A DNA stretch of 64,000 bases from Seminavis robusta (Eukaryota; Bacillariophyta; Bacillariophyceae; Naviculales; Naviculaceae): assembly GCA_903772945.1 (NCBI GenBank), contig CAICTM010000157.1:40191-104190 (forward strand), in the 5' to 3' direction. Shown here piece by piece: positions 49,025 through 59,497 of this stretch. Numbering within the stretch: position 1 is the stretch's first letter; each line of letters begins with the position of its first letter. Both the position numbers and the translations under genes were made by a program. A model generated the notes under the pieces. That model worked only from the letters and a program-made list of their open reading frames with translations, made no database searches and was not told the DNA's origin.

Positions 49025-49976
49025 CTAGGCGGTCATGGGTTGAGGTTGTGGCTGTGGCTCGGATATGGTGTCCATCTTGCTAGCCAGCCACACAACCGAT
49101 TATCGACAACAACCAAAAATCAGCAGGTTCGAGAGACAAAACGCGCTGCTGGTTGCAGAACGGATCAGAGGGCGCGCTAGCTTTGCTTGTGCGGCGAGGA
49201 AAGAAAAAGACCATCGCAAACAAACGTCGGACATGGGGAGACCCAGCCGTTGGCCCGAAACCAAAAAAGTTCTCCAAGGCTGCTCCTCGTAGAGACTGCG
49301 GAGGTTTTTTCATCCTAGCTATGTAGTAGACAACTATAAATAAGGGTCACTCGTCAATGGACATCATGAAATGAACCTGTTGTAATATCAACCCTGCAAA
49401 AGTGAAAGATGGGCTCTTTGCGCCGTCTCCAACAAGATACAGGTAGATGGTGATGCCATGCCCCAATCAGGATGGCCAACAGGAGATGAAGACTTAGCTG
49501 GGAATAGTTGGACCGATGAAAGCCAAAGTGGATGGCCTCATCTTATTTGACTGTAGTAGCCATGCAGCAGAATACTCGTTCCTTCACAAGCAATGGCTTG
49601 CAGGGCTACAGTGTGCTGGTTCTTGCGCAAAGGAAGATGCTTGCTTTCTGCTTGCTTCCTTTGTGATGTTGGCTTGTGGCTGGCATTAGAGTTGGGTGAG
49701 GGCAGAAACATCCAGCCTCGTTATAAAAACACCTATCTTGGAAGTATAAGGTCGCTGTAAAGTTTACAGGCTGCATACGAAGATATTAATTAGAGCCATT
49801 CATCCCCACTAGCTAGTGTCCTTTTTTAATTTAATTCCTTGGACATTGACCCGATTGACCCACTTCCAAATTGGCTTACATGTTAACAACCATGCTGGGT
49901 ACCGGTTTTCCCTTTTAACGAAGTCACGGTAAATACATGATGCTGGTGAGTCAAAGACTTACCACAGCTGCAAAAA
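49025..49976. other. Intergenic
   Basis: No supported gene. A plus frame of about 75 codons near 49065-49292 follows the sulfotransferase stop but has no family resemblance; it could be 3' UTR. An AT-rich patch lies near 49780-49850. Confidence 0.45.
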
Positions 49977-52900
49977 ATGAGACGTGGATGCATTAGAGGA
50001 CCCGCCTCCAGACCAAGACGACGCAACGTATTAGTGCCGTATGGTGGCAACAACAGCACAAAAACATGCAAGGCAACCATGGACGGCGACGATTATAGCG
50101 ACGACAACTTGTACGACGACGAGGATTTGGATTGGTGGGGTGGATATGCTGAAACTGTAGGGGGGCTCCGGTCCATTGAGAACAGTGAGAAAGAGGAAGA
50201 GCATGAGATTTCTTTCAGTTTTGATGGGGAAGAAGAGGATGAGGACGAGGATCACACCGTAGTGACGGGCAATGCAGTCAGGACAAGTATCAACGTAGGA
50301 CCACGGCATCAGGAGCACGAATATATCACGAAGGGCGAGCCAGTGGAAACTGCCATGGCCGAAAGAAAGGACTCACAAAACCGAGAACCCGGTCAGTTGG
50401 TGACGCCTGTGATGCCTTCGATACCTTCGATACCTTCAGATAATGGGGAGACCAGCCTGCAACAACAATCGCATCACCCCCCTGATAGCCACAGCAGGGA
50501 GGACCAAAGTGAAAGAGGTAAGATTGATGTATGGAGGAGGTGTAATAAGTTTATCTTGAGTTGAAGGAATCTGAATCTTCGCTTCGCATTAGAAAATAAA
50601 GAGGAAATCAAGGCTATGGAACGCAGCAGCAAGAGCCAAAGCTCAGAGCCAGGTGCAATGCGAGTGGCACCTGATGCTCATGGTCGCAGAAAGTCCCTCC
50701 AGCGAAAAGAGGCCAAAATAAGAGCGAAGGGACGCACCTCACCCGCTTCCAGCAATTCCAGTTCCAACCAATCCGCTCCAGGAGTTGTGGCGGTTTCCCC
50801 GCATCCACCAAAATCCCCACAGCACAATAGAGCCAACCTCCATCGAACTCTGGACCAAGCTCGCGCAAAGCAAGGCTTTGTGGGTGGGCGAAATTCTCCT
50901 TCCAGTCACAATCTGGACTTTTCCTCATCGTCGCATTTCTCCGGAGGGATGCGTCACTCGCAAGGATCGCATTACTCCGGAGGGATGCGCCACTCGCAGG
51001 GATCACAGTTCTCGGGAGGGAGACGTCACTCGCAGGGATCACATTTCTCGGGAGGGATGCGCCACTCGCAGGGATCACATTTCTCGGGAGGGATTCGCCA
51101 CTCGCAGGGATCACGCGGTAGCACCGGATTACGAAACTCGCATGGCCTACGGCGGTCCCAATCCGAGCAAGAAGCCAAGAGGCTTATTGTTACCTTTGGA
51201 CCTCTTCCCCTTACTGGCGGTGACCACCCAAACGACGAGACTTCGCCTCTTTATAGGGATGACGAACCAACCCGACCGACCTCGCAACGGCGTACCGTCA
51301 CGGCAAGAATGGCCAGTTCCAGCCTCGTTCAAGCGTCACTCGTGACGGAAGAAATGGAACATATGGGGCTGATGCGTGCAGAGGAGCTGGATACCAACGA
51401 CGTTGAACGGCAAGAGGAACGAGAAGCCAAACGGGAGCAATGGGAAAAGTTTAGTCGAGCTCTCATGATCATCACATCCGTCTTTCTAGCGATCGTGGTA
51501 GGATTGGCAATACTCCTTGTCCTTGTGATCTTGGGAGCGAATAACAACAAGCAGCCAGAGATTATTGCTCCGTCTCCTATGATTCCGGTGAGACGTCCAC
51601 CCACCGTGGCGCCATCAGCCACTAAACCTCCTGCGGATGTACTCGATGAGCTCTTACTGGACTTGCCAAACTATACAACCTTTACAATCTACAATGATTC
51701 CTCTTCTCCACAATTCAGGGCCAAGAGTTGGTTAGAAAACCATCCCAAAGTTGCCAACATGACAGTGGCAAGGCAGACCCAACTCTACGCTTTGGCTGCA
51801 TTCTACTATGCCTTTGAGGGTGACACAGCGTGGCCTCAAGAGATCCAGGAAAGGTGGCTAAATGAGGAGAAGGACGAGTGTTTTTGGTATTCCAGTGAAT
51901 TTGGGAAACTGGAAACAGAGGGATCCTATGAACAATATGCAAATCGAACACTTGATGCATATGGCGTAGATCCATGCAATGAGGATGGAGAATTCCAAGC
52001 CATCATTCTTGCCAGATTGGGCCTTTCCGATGACAATCCAGTTATCCCACCAGAAATCAGTCTCTTGAGCAATCTCAAGATCCTAGCTCTTGCCATTAAT
52101 GAGCTCAATACATCTCTGGCAGATTTGCTGCCACCAGAAGTATTTGAGATGAAGAGTCTTTCTGCACTGAATGTGATGAAGAATGAGTTACTCACTGGAA
52201 CAATACCCAGACAGCTTGGGACCATGAACCTGACTAGGTTGGAGCTTGGAGAAACTGGACTGAGTGGTGAGATTCCAATGGAGATTTTTGGGCTGACCAA
52301 CCTGAAACGGTTGGCGCTGCACCAGGCAGCGTTCACAGGAAGTATTGCCAGCGAAGTTGGAAGGCTGACACATTTGGAAGAGCTGTACCTGCATAAGAAT
52401 TTCTTCAGGAATTCTATTCCAACACAGATTGGGCTGCTGACCGCACTGAAGAGGCTAGATCTGTCCTCCAATAGACTTACTGGGAAAATTCCCACTGAAC
52501 TTGGCCTGTTGACAAATTTGGAGTATCTGTACCTTCCAGGCAACAGTCTCGTCTTCGACTCTTTTCCTAGCGAGCTGTTCTTGCTCACTGCATTGAAAGA
52601 TCTTGGTCTCTCTGGAATACAGCTTGCTGGGACTCTCCCATCAGAGATTGGCCTTTTGACCAGGTAAGCAAATCTGAAGGTGTCATGGTTCACCACAATG
52701 CGTGAGAAGCTGCCATCCTGACACTTCATCCCTTCTCCCAGCATGACCAGGCTACAAATTGTACGGACATCCATGAATGGGACCATCCCCACTGAGATTG
52801 GATTGCTCGGGAACTCTTTGACAGCACTGGAAATTGTTGGGAATTCCTTCAGTGGTGGGCTTCCCACAGAGCTTGGGAGACTCTCTCAGTTGAGGAGCTT

Positions 52901-53393
52901 CAGAGCAGAAAGCAACTCATTGAGCCAAAGCATCCCCAGTGAGATAGGATTGCTGTTGAACATGGTAGCTTTGTTGCTACAGGACAATCTGCTTGCAGGG
53001 TCTCTCCCCAGTGAGCTTTCCTCCCTTACCAGTATGGGAGCTTTGGTTCTACACTCAAATTCTTTATCGGGGAGTGTCCCTACAGAGCTTGGAATCTTGG
53101 CGTCTAATGGATCTTTGCAAGTAATGACAATACATGACAATCAATTTTCTGGGGTGCTGCCAGTAGCAGGAGGGATCTGCAATTTGGAGCGGTTTGAACC
53201 GGAAAGGGGGCTGGGTTTGAGCTTTGACTGTTCTGCCGATCTTTGCGGCTGCAACTGGTGTTCCTGTGGTCTTCACTGGAATGGTGAAACTCTACAGAAT
53301 GACATAGAAGAGCAAGAAATGGAAGCAGGGCAAAACACAACAACAGGCAGTGGAGGCAATGCAACAGCAAACACCAGTTTGTATGCATTGTAA
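49977..53393 (+). CDS. LRR membrane receptor-like protein, three exons
   Basis: Exons 49977-50517, 50593-52663 and 52742-53393 join in phase to 1087 codons. The introns are 75 and 78 bp, both GT(AAG)...AG, and each would otherwise end the frame. The head is acidic and disordered. Residues about 293-364 are a 12-residue Ser/His/Gly repeat. One membrane segment, MIITSVFLAIVVGLAILLVLVIL, lies at about 470-492. Beyond it a folded region is followed by about fifteen plant-type leucine-rich repeats (L-x-x-L-x-L-x-x-N-x-L-x-G-x-I-P-x-E-I-G-L-L), about 660-1020, and a Cys-rich cap (FDCSADLCGCNWCSCGLHW). No kinase domain is present; the head is presumably cytosolic and the repeats outside. Such kinase-less LRR membrane proteins suit ligand sensing or adhesion. 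Confidence 0.9.
50518..50592 (+). other. Intron 1 of the LRR receptor gene (75 bp)
   Basis: Donor GAAAGAG|GTAAGATTG, acceptor TTCGCATTAG|AAAATAAAG. The split codon G|AA restores the frame between ...SER and NKEEIKAM. Confidence 0.85.
50931..51146 (+). repeat. 36-bp coding minisatellite (six units)
   Basis: Units of 36 bp encode SHFSGGMRHSQG and variants; five clear units (50931-51110) and a sixth diverged one (SRGSTGLRNSHG). They lie in the cytosolic head of the LRR receptor. Confidence 0.9.
52664..52741 (+). other. Intron 2 of the LRR receptor gene (78 bp)
   Basis: Donor GACCAG|GTAAGC, acceptor CTTCTCCCAG|CATGACC. Splicing gives AG|C and continues ...GLLTS-MTRLQIVRTS, an uninterrupted leucine-rich repeat. 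Confidence 0.88.
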
Positions 53394-54904
53394 CTTGGCT
53401 CTTCCGAAGTAGCTAGACTAGCCGCATGGTGCTGTCAAAGCCTACTATAGTGATCAAGAAAAGAATTTGTCAGCCTCTTGGCTGTTTGGCCAAGTTTGGA
53501 TCCTGGTGTCCTGGTGAAGGACCAGCTAGTGCTCTAGTGTACTACTAGCTACGTGGACGATCAGGTGATGGGTGATGGCAATGGATAAGAAGGGTACTAA
53601 CGTCTGGACATAATACGCTGGGTCCCATCGTGGGTCGAGGGGGGGACGTAATGAAGTTGGTCGATGAGTGGGGCCTGACTGTGGACGTTGCTAGTGTTGG
53701 TCCTCCAAAGTGAATTGAATCGAATCGTGGAGTTGGCACCTGCCCTCGGTTCCCTACCCTCGGTTCCCTACCCACCGAGTCGAGTCTACTGCTGGAAACC
53801 ACATCGGTGGCTGGAGCTGTGTTCCTGCTACTAGATGGACGCAAATCTGACGTGTCGAGGCCAGCAATATCAAACTGTCTACCTCAGCTGTGCTATCTAG
53901 CTAGAGCTACGGAAGCAGATACTCTAGTCACTCTTTGTTGCTACTAGTGTAGCTAGATTCGCACTACTATGACTCCAAGAGATGGAAATGCCGCACCGGA
54001 TATTAAAGCCATCCTGCACCCACCTTGAGCCATCCAGCTTGAGCCAGTTAGGTAAGCTCGAGCTATTAGATACCAATGGAACTCTGGATCCGGAGTCCCG
54101 GCCCACCTTTTTCCTTGCTGGATCAGATATATATGTGCCACGGTAGCTATTTTAAAATAGCTACTATTAATAGTGTTGTTGGGTTGCCGTTCAGTTTTTT
54201 TGGGTGGCAGCTCTGGGATGTGGGAATGGGGAACGGGAGGCACTTCAAATAAAGCAGGACAAAGCTCAGTCACCGTGTGTTGAGCACTATAACAGGCGCA
54301 TGTATGTTTCATACCGGCATTTTTACGGGGGCTGTTCTTTCTTGATCATTCATGGCTGGATCTTCATTCGCGTCAGTAAATTTCTGGTTACAGCATCGCA
54401 CCTGAATCTTGACTGTTAAGTGAAAAAGGTGATTTAATTCTGCAGAGTTCCTCAACTAAACAGAGAATTGAAGACGAGCATCCTAAGCACCGTCTTGGAC
54501 TTATATCAGTGGTGGGTAGTTCTATTTAACATTGCGTTGAGTGATATTTTGCGTGACATTCTTTGGTGCTTTGAAGTTTGAAGTCGTCCACTGGCTCATC
54601 CTTGCGTTGTACTGAGACTTTACAGTGACTGACCCATCAAACACTTTTTGAGGTTTTTGAGGCACCCTCCGCAAGAGCTCCCAAGAGACGGAACACTCGC
54701 ACACTCTAACAAAGAGCACCGGCAACCGAAGCTGTATGCAAGCAGAGCTCAAGCAGCGCTGATGGTACCACTGCAGTAAAAGGCTTGTCTAGGATGAATG
54801 CCTTCCGCCACCACTGCTAGCTAGCTGGTTCTACTAACTCTACTACTAGTTAGCTCATCGGATACATAGCTCATCAATCAATCAATCAATCCATTCACTG
54901 GACC
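53394..54904. other. Intergenic
   Basis: No gene supported. Notable are a 15-bp tandem duplication CCCTCGGTTCCCTAC (about 53751-53780), a CGAGTCGAGTC word near 53776, a palindromic AGCTATTTTAAAATAGCT at about 54146-54163, and CAATCAATCAATCAAT just before the next start (about 54875). Confidence 0.5.
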
Positions 54905-57900
54905 ATGGTCGTCGACAATAATAATGATAGGAGTCGAGATCGACGAGGCCGAAGCCGCAGTCCTGCCGCCCGAAGCACAAGTCCCCAACGGCGACCGCTT
55001 CGCAAAACCCAGAGCACTCCAGTGACAACGCCATCATCAGTCCCACAAATGAATGTCCCGACCACACCCAGCAGCAACACGGAGTTTTCAGCTTCCTTTC
55101 CCGACTTTGGATCCTTGACGAGTGCCTTTCCACCACTGACGGATGGCAGTGGAGCCTTTACCGCCGACGACTTTGAACTGTTTGGACATCAGAGCTTTCC
55201 CGCCACCAGCAATCACAGCAATAGCAATAGCAATAGCAATAGCAATAGCAAACAACGCCAACTGCCACTGCGAGCCCCGTCCCGTTCCATCAACAATCGC
55301 GACCGACGAGGACGCTCTCATTCGCCACCGCGACGCACCGTCTCGCAGCCAACACACCCCAAGCAGTACTACTTTGCCGGCCACGACGACGACGAGGACG
55401 ACGAGCCGACGGAACGGCGTTCCTGGGACGAGCAACAATTGGAACAGTCACGACGCAAAATGTCACTGCTGTTGGGAGATGAAAACTTTCCGGCGGCCGA
55501 TGTCAGTGCCTTTCTGGGAGACTTTGCACTGTCCTCCAGTTCGGAACACAAATCGCAACAATCACAACAAGTGGTCGACTTTTTAGCGTTTGTCAGCACA
55601 CCCGTGGCAGACTTTCCAGGAGTAGACTTGGCAGCCGCCGCCGCCAAGGCTAGTAGCAAGACTCCTCCACAGCAACCACAACAAGCCAAGAATCATTCAA
55701 AACAAGACAAGAACAATACTAGCCCCAAGGGTTTTTCCAGAATACGAAAACTCATACATATAGGTGCTGCCGCTTCGGAACATTCGTCACCGTCATCACC
55801 GGATGCACGAGAAAAGGGAGAGCTGGCCCAAGAGCAACTCAAAGATCATCAAAGACGGCAGCAGCTCCTGGCACAACCGGAATCACAAGCGACATCGGCC
55901 ACTTCGGAAACATCCGCCACTACTACCTCTTCCCCGTGGGACACGCAATCCACCATGATTCCCAAGAAGAAGAAACGCAACAGCATCCAAAAGTTACGAA
56001 ACCTAGTACAGCCATTGGCAGGAACCAAAAAGTTTCATGCCATGGAATCCATGGGAGAAGATAGTTTTCTTTCAAATTCGTTGGATCTATTCTTGGAACA
56101 AGGACAGTATGCCCATGAAACAACAACAACAACCATGGTCCGACCGGTACAACTACAACTCTATCCAGCCACAACATCCGCGGAACCGCTACTACCCACA
56201 GAAGCAGAACTCCACACAAGCACGACGAGCAGTAGTACTAGTAGTACAATGAGGAAGAAGAAACTTCCCCGCAAACATCAGCGAAAGCAACAAGAAGCAC
56301 CACCACCCAAACCACCCACCACTACCGCCACCAAACAAAGTAGCAGCAGCACCACCACCACCACAAAATCCAAAACCAAGAAAAGCCACAAGAAACAACC
56401 ACCAGCCAATGGCAAGTCGTATTCCGACTTGCCACCGCTCCAGGCATTCCAGTCACAAGGCACCGACACCACGGCCAGTACTAGTAGTACCACAGCAACT
56501 ACTACAACAACGGCACAGCAGCAGCCCATGGAAGATGTCTCGGACATGAGTCTCAGTTTGTCCGATCTGCAACGATCGCGATTCATGGAACAAGGCAGCT
56601 CGACGAGTACCGCCACCACCGCTCCATCATCGTCGTCCATGTTGTCCTCGTCTCGTTCCACTGCCGCCAGCAATCGGTCTAGTAAACGACCTGTCGTGGC
56701 GGACTCGAGTTTGGACCAACCCGTCTATGCCCCGGCATCGGCCTTGTACCATCGACAACAACAACAACAACAAGCAGCAACGACTACTACCGAGCAGGAG
56801 GATTCACAACAACACCGGTCGTCCACCGCCACCATGTTGGACTCTCTGGCACTCGATACGGTACACGAAACGTTGAATGAAGAATCCACCACCTCGAGAC
56901 ATTCCACCGCCACCAATTTCAGTTTCATAGTGACGTCGTCGCCCATGGTGCTACGAGGCAGTCCGCCATCGTCTTTTTCGTCCAAACATTCGGGCATTCC
57001 AGAAGATAGTCCCATGACGACGCTCGTAATGATTGAGAATCCGCCGTTTGCCGACAACAATGATAATGACGACAAGCCACAACAACAGCCTTCAAATGCA
57101 AAGCATACAGATGACAATAAGGGAAAGCGACGGGAAAAGAAAGCAACCACCACGGCTAGTAGCAAGAACGGGGAAAAGAAATCTAGCACAACCAAAAACG
57201 ACGACAAGAATGACGACGACGATGGCAAGTCCAGGGGTAGCCGTAAATCCACCAAGAGCCGAAAGAAGAGATCTTCTCTCGAAAGCAGCAGTGCCACGAC
57301 GACAACACGGAGAAAAGAAAAGACCACCACCAACAAGAGCCGCGGGGAAGACGTTGCCAACCGACGTCCTGATCGTCATTCTACTGCTACCGGTGCATGC
57401 CAAGAAGTTGATGACAACAAACAACAACAACGACGACGTAGGTCTATTGTGGATGGCGATGCCTCTGTGGAGAAGCAGTCCCGATCCATGAATGACGTTC
57501 AGTCGACATCTCGACGACGCCGACGCGATAGCATGGGCAGCAGCAGCAGGAGTAGTAACCACCACAAGTCGGATCGCCACCTTCGCTCTGCAGCAGCAAC
57601 CGAGCACGAAAAAAAGAAGAGAATGTCGTCCATCACTGCTCCGTGTTGGGAGGAAAGTTACCAACGAGGAGACAGTACTGTTGGCAGCAGCGTTCGAAGG
57701 GAGAGGAGCGGCGCCTACGAAGATCACCACCGCTCCAACCGGTACCCGGAAGAGCACCATTGGGAAGATCATGGTCCTTTTGCAGGATACACGGAGGATG
57801 CCGAAATGGCCTTTTTTCGATACCTGCAACGCCGAATGATAGAACGCCACGGCGGCGGCGGAAGTGTTGGACCATCGACAAGACAACCGTTTCCCTTTTC

Positions 57901-58741
57901 CGATCACGTTGGAGGATACTGCTATCCTGGCCCTCCTCAGAGAAGAGACATGCCGTCACAACGCCCTTGCAGCGACCGCTTGTTTTGGTCGCCATACCCC
58001 GACGAAAGGGATTATGCCATTCCACACGGAGCTCACAACAGGATGGTGGACGGGTTTCCCAAGCGTGGGGTACGTCGTCGTCACAGCCTCAGCAGTGGCC
58101 ACTCTCGAGATTCCATTGTCGACGAGATCAGTCATGCCATGGAACGAGAGTACAGGGTCAGCACGTGTGGACGCTGTGGACATGTCGTCAGCCGGTGCCA
58201 TTGCCAAGCACATCATCGTACTGTGGACTCGTTCATTGGTGACCATGATGATGCGGACAGTCGCAGCCACCATTCACGGGGAATGCAACAGAAACGCCAG
58301 GCTCGATTGGCGTCGTCCTCTGGTAGTGCTGCGAAGAGTGTCTCCTTGTTTGATACCTTTGGAATCAAAAAATTGGACACGTCGGATTCCAGGGCAAAGA
58401 TTCGTCCCAGGCTGGACGAAGAGGTGCATTCGAATTCCCTGCCTTCGCTGGGAAGCGTTCCACTGTATCACCGACCCAATGGATTTGACGTCAATGAAAG
58501 GCTCTATTCCACTCGTAATGAAAAAGTCGATGTTGTGGCGAAAGACACGCATCTTCATCGTGGTCGGAGAATTCGCGGCCATCATGCAATGGTGAAAACG
58601 CCGCCCACGGCAAAGAAGGGAGGGAATGATGAGGATTGTTCGCTCCGATATCCGCCGCGAATGTTAAGCCCCAGCTCATCGGGTAGGACAATCGAAAGAT
58701 CCTATCCTGATGACGAGTCTCTCGTCTCCTTTGCAATATGA
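54905..58741 (+). CDS. Giant disordered Ser/Thr/Arg/Lys-rich protein C (1278 aa)
   Basis: A 1278-residue frame from ATG 54905. The head has RS-type sequence (RGRSRSPAARSTSPQRRP). Two basic-hydrophobic islands echo proteins A and B: GFSRIRKLIHIGAA and SIQKLRNLVQPLAGTKKF. Polar runs of Ser/Asn, Gln and Thr come from trinucleotide repeats. The centre is Lys/Ser-rich. The last quarter is richer in aromatic residues and includes a Cys cluster, TCGRCGHVVSRCHC (near residue 1090), that could bind zinc, and SVSLFDTFGIKKLDTSDSR. No signal peptide, anchor or enzyme motif. Function unknown; of the three giant proteins only this one has a plausible metal site. Confidence 0.75.
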   Translation: MVVDNNNDRSRDRRGRSRSPAARSTSPQRRPLRKTQSTPVTTPSSVPQMNVPTTPSSNTEFSASFPDFGSLTSAFPPLTDGSGAFTADDFELFGHQSFPATSNHSNSNSNSNSNSKQRQLPLRAPSRSINNRDRRGRSHSPPRRTVSQPTHPKQYYFAGHDDDEDDEPTERRSWDEQQLEQSRRKMSLLLGDENFPAADVSAFLGDFALSSSSEHKSQQSQQVVDFLAFVSTPVADFPGVDLAAAAAKASSKTPPQQPQQAKNHSKQDKNNTSPKGFSRIRKLIHIGAAASEHSSPSSPDAREKGELAQEQLKDHQRRQQLLAQPESQATSATSETSATTTSSPWDTQSTMIPKKKKRNSIQKLRNLVQPLAGTKKFHAMESMGEDSFLSNSLDLFLEQGQYAHETTTTTMVRPVQLQLYPATTSAEPLLPTEAELHTSTTSSSTSSTMRKKKLPRKHQRKQQEAPPPKPPTTTATKQSSSSTTTTTKSKTKKSHKKQPPANGKSYSDLPPLQAFQSQGTDTTASTSSTTATTTTTAQQQPMEDVSDMSLSLSDLQRSRFMEQGSSTSTATTAPSSSSMLSSSRSTAASNRSSKRPVVADSSLDQPVYAPASALYHRQQQQQQAATTTTEQEDSQQHRSSTATMLDSLALDTVHETLNEESTTSRHSTATNFSFIVTSSPMVLRGSPPSSFSSKHSGIPEDSPMTTLVMIENPPFADNNDNDDKPQQQPSNAKHTDDNKGKRREKKATTTASSKNGEKKSSTTKNDDKNDDDDGKSRGSRKSTKSRKKRSSLESSSATTTTRRKEKTTTNKSRGEDVANRRPDRHSTATGACQEVDDNKQQQRRRRSIVDGDASVEKQSRSMNDVQSTSRRRRRDSMGSSSRSSNHHKSDRHLRSAAATEHEKKKRMSSITAPCWEESYQRGDSTVGSSVRRERSGAYEDHHRSNRYPEEHHWEDHGPFAGYTEDAEMAFFRYLQRRMIERHGGGGSVGPSTRQPFPFSDHVGGYCYPGPPQRRDMPSQRPCSDRLFWSPYPDERDYAIPHGAHNRMVDGFPKRGVRRRHSLSSGHSRDSIVDEISHAMEREYRVSTCGRCGHVVSRCHCQAHHRTVDSFIGDHDDADSRSHHSRGMQQKRQARLASSSGSAAKSVSLFDTFGIKKLDTSDSRAKIRPRLDEEVHSNSLPSLGSVPLYHRPNGFDVNERLYSTRNEKVDVVAKDTHLHRGRRIRGHHAMVKTPPTAKKGGNDEDCSLRYPPRMLSPSSSGRTIERSYPDDESLVSFAI

Positions 58742-59179
58742 ATGAATGGGAAGCAACAGGAAGCACAACCGCTGGAGCGACTGGGAATCTAGCTAGCTAC
58801 CGTACTACACTAGACTTTTTAATTCTAATGAAGGCACCATTGTACTGGAAAACAACCTCACAAAATCACTAAAATAGAAAAAACGCACCCATCATTGCAA
58901 CAGCGGCTGGTTATCCGCACGATATTTCGAGGAACTAGCTAGCTACCATACTACACTAGACTTTTTAATTCCGAGAAGGCACCATCGTACTGGAAAAACA
59001 ACCTCACAAAATCACGAAAATTCCCCGACTGGAAAGATTCCTACATAGGCTGCTTCCGTAGCTAACTTCGTACCCTAAAGTCTAGCTAGCTAGAACCCCT
59101 GGCTATGTAGTAGCCCATTCGTCCCACCAGCGAATTATCGAGACTTTGGAGCCCCTCCTTGATCCGTGGGTATCATTTG
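58742..59179. other. Intergenic with duplicated segment
   Basis: Mostly the duplicated segment described next, plus TAGC tracts and a TACCGGTACAGTACCGGTA motif around 59188-59206. Confidence 0.5.
58789..59021. repeat. Direct duplication of an ~87-bp segment, period 146 bp
   Basis: 58789-58875 and 58935-59021 share CTAGCTAGCTACC(G/A)TACTACACTAGACTTTTTAATTC...GAAGGCACCAT(T/C)GTACTGGAAAA(A)CAACCTCACAAAATCAC(T/G)AAAAT. They lie in the 3' flank of giant protein C. Confidence 0.85.
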
Positions 59180-59497
59180 CTAGCTAGTACCGGTACAGTA
59201 CCGGTAGACCCCCGTCATGTCCAACAGCGCACTTCGATACAGTCTTTTCGGACGTGTGGAGGAATTACAGTCTGCCTGCCCCTCCGGAGTCTGCACCACT
59301 ACTGCAGTACTCAGTACTGGTGCGGTAGCTTTCGCTGGCTTAAAAGGGTTTCTGTCCAGCATAAGGCTCTGGATCTCTCTTACCAATTGCGTGGGAAACA
59401 CAAAGCGAAAGCAGGAATAACCAGGAAACCGAATTGAAGGCTCCGGCACGAAGACTGCCGCGGGAGGCACACTGGCATAATACTTACTTGTCGCCAT
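59180..59497 (-). CDS. Possible antisense-divergent small protein (105 codons)
   Basis: ATG 59497 opens a 105-codon minus frame starting MATSKYYASVPPAAVFVPEP. Its start codon shares the palindrome CATG with the plus-strand start of the CRAL-TRIO-like gene (59496), so both messages would need overlapping leaders. Composition is protein-like but no family is recognised. Chance is a real alternative. Confidence 0.22.
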   Translation of the reverse strand: MATSKYYASVPPAAVFVPEPSIRFPGYSCFRFVFPTQLVREIQSLMLDRNPFKPAKATAPVLSTAVVVQTPEGQADCNSSTRPKRLYRSALLDMTGVYRYCTGTS

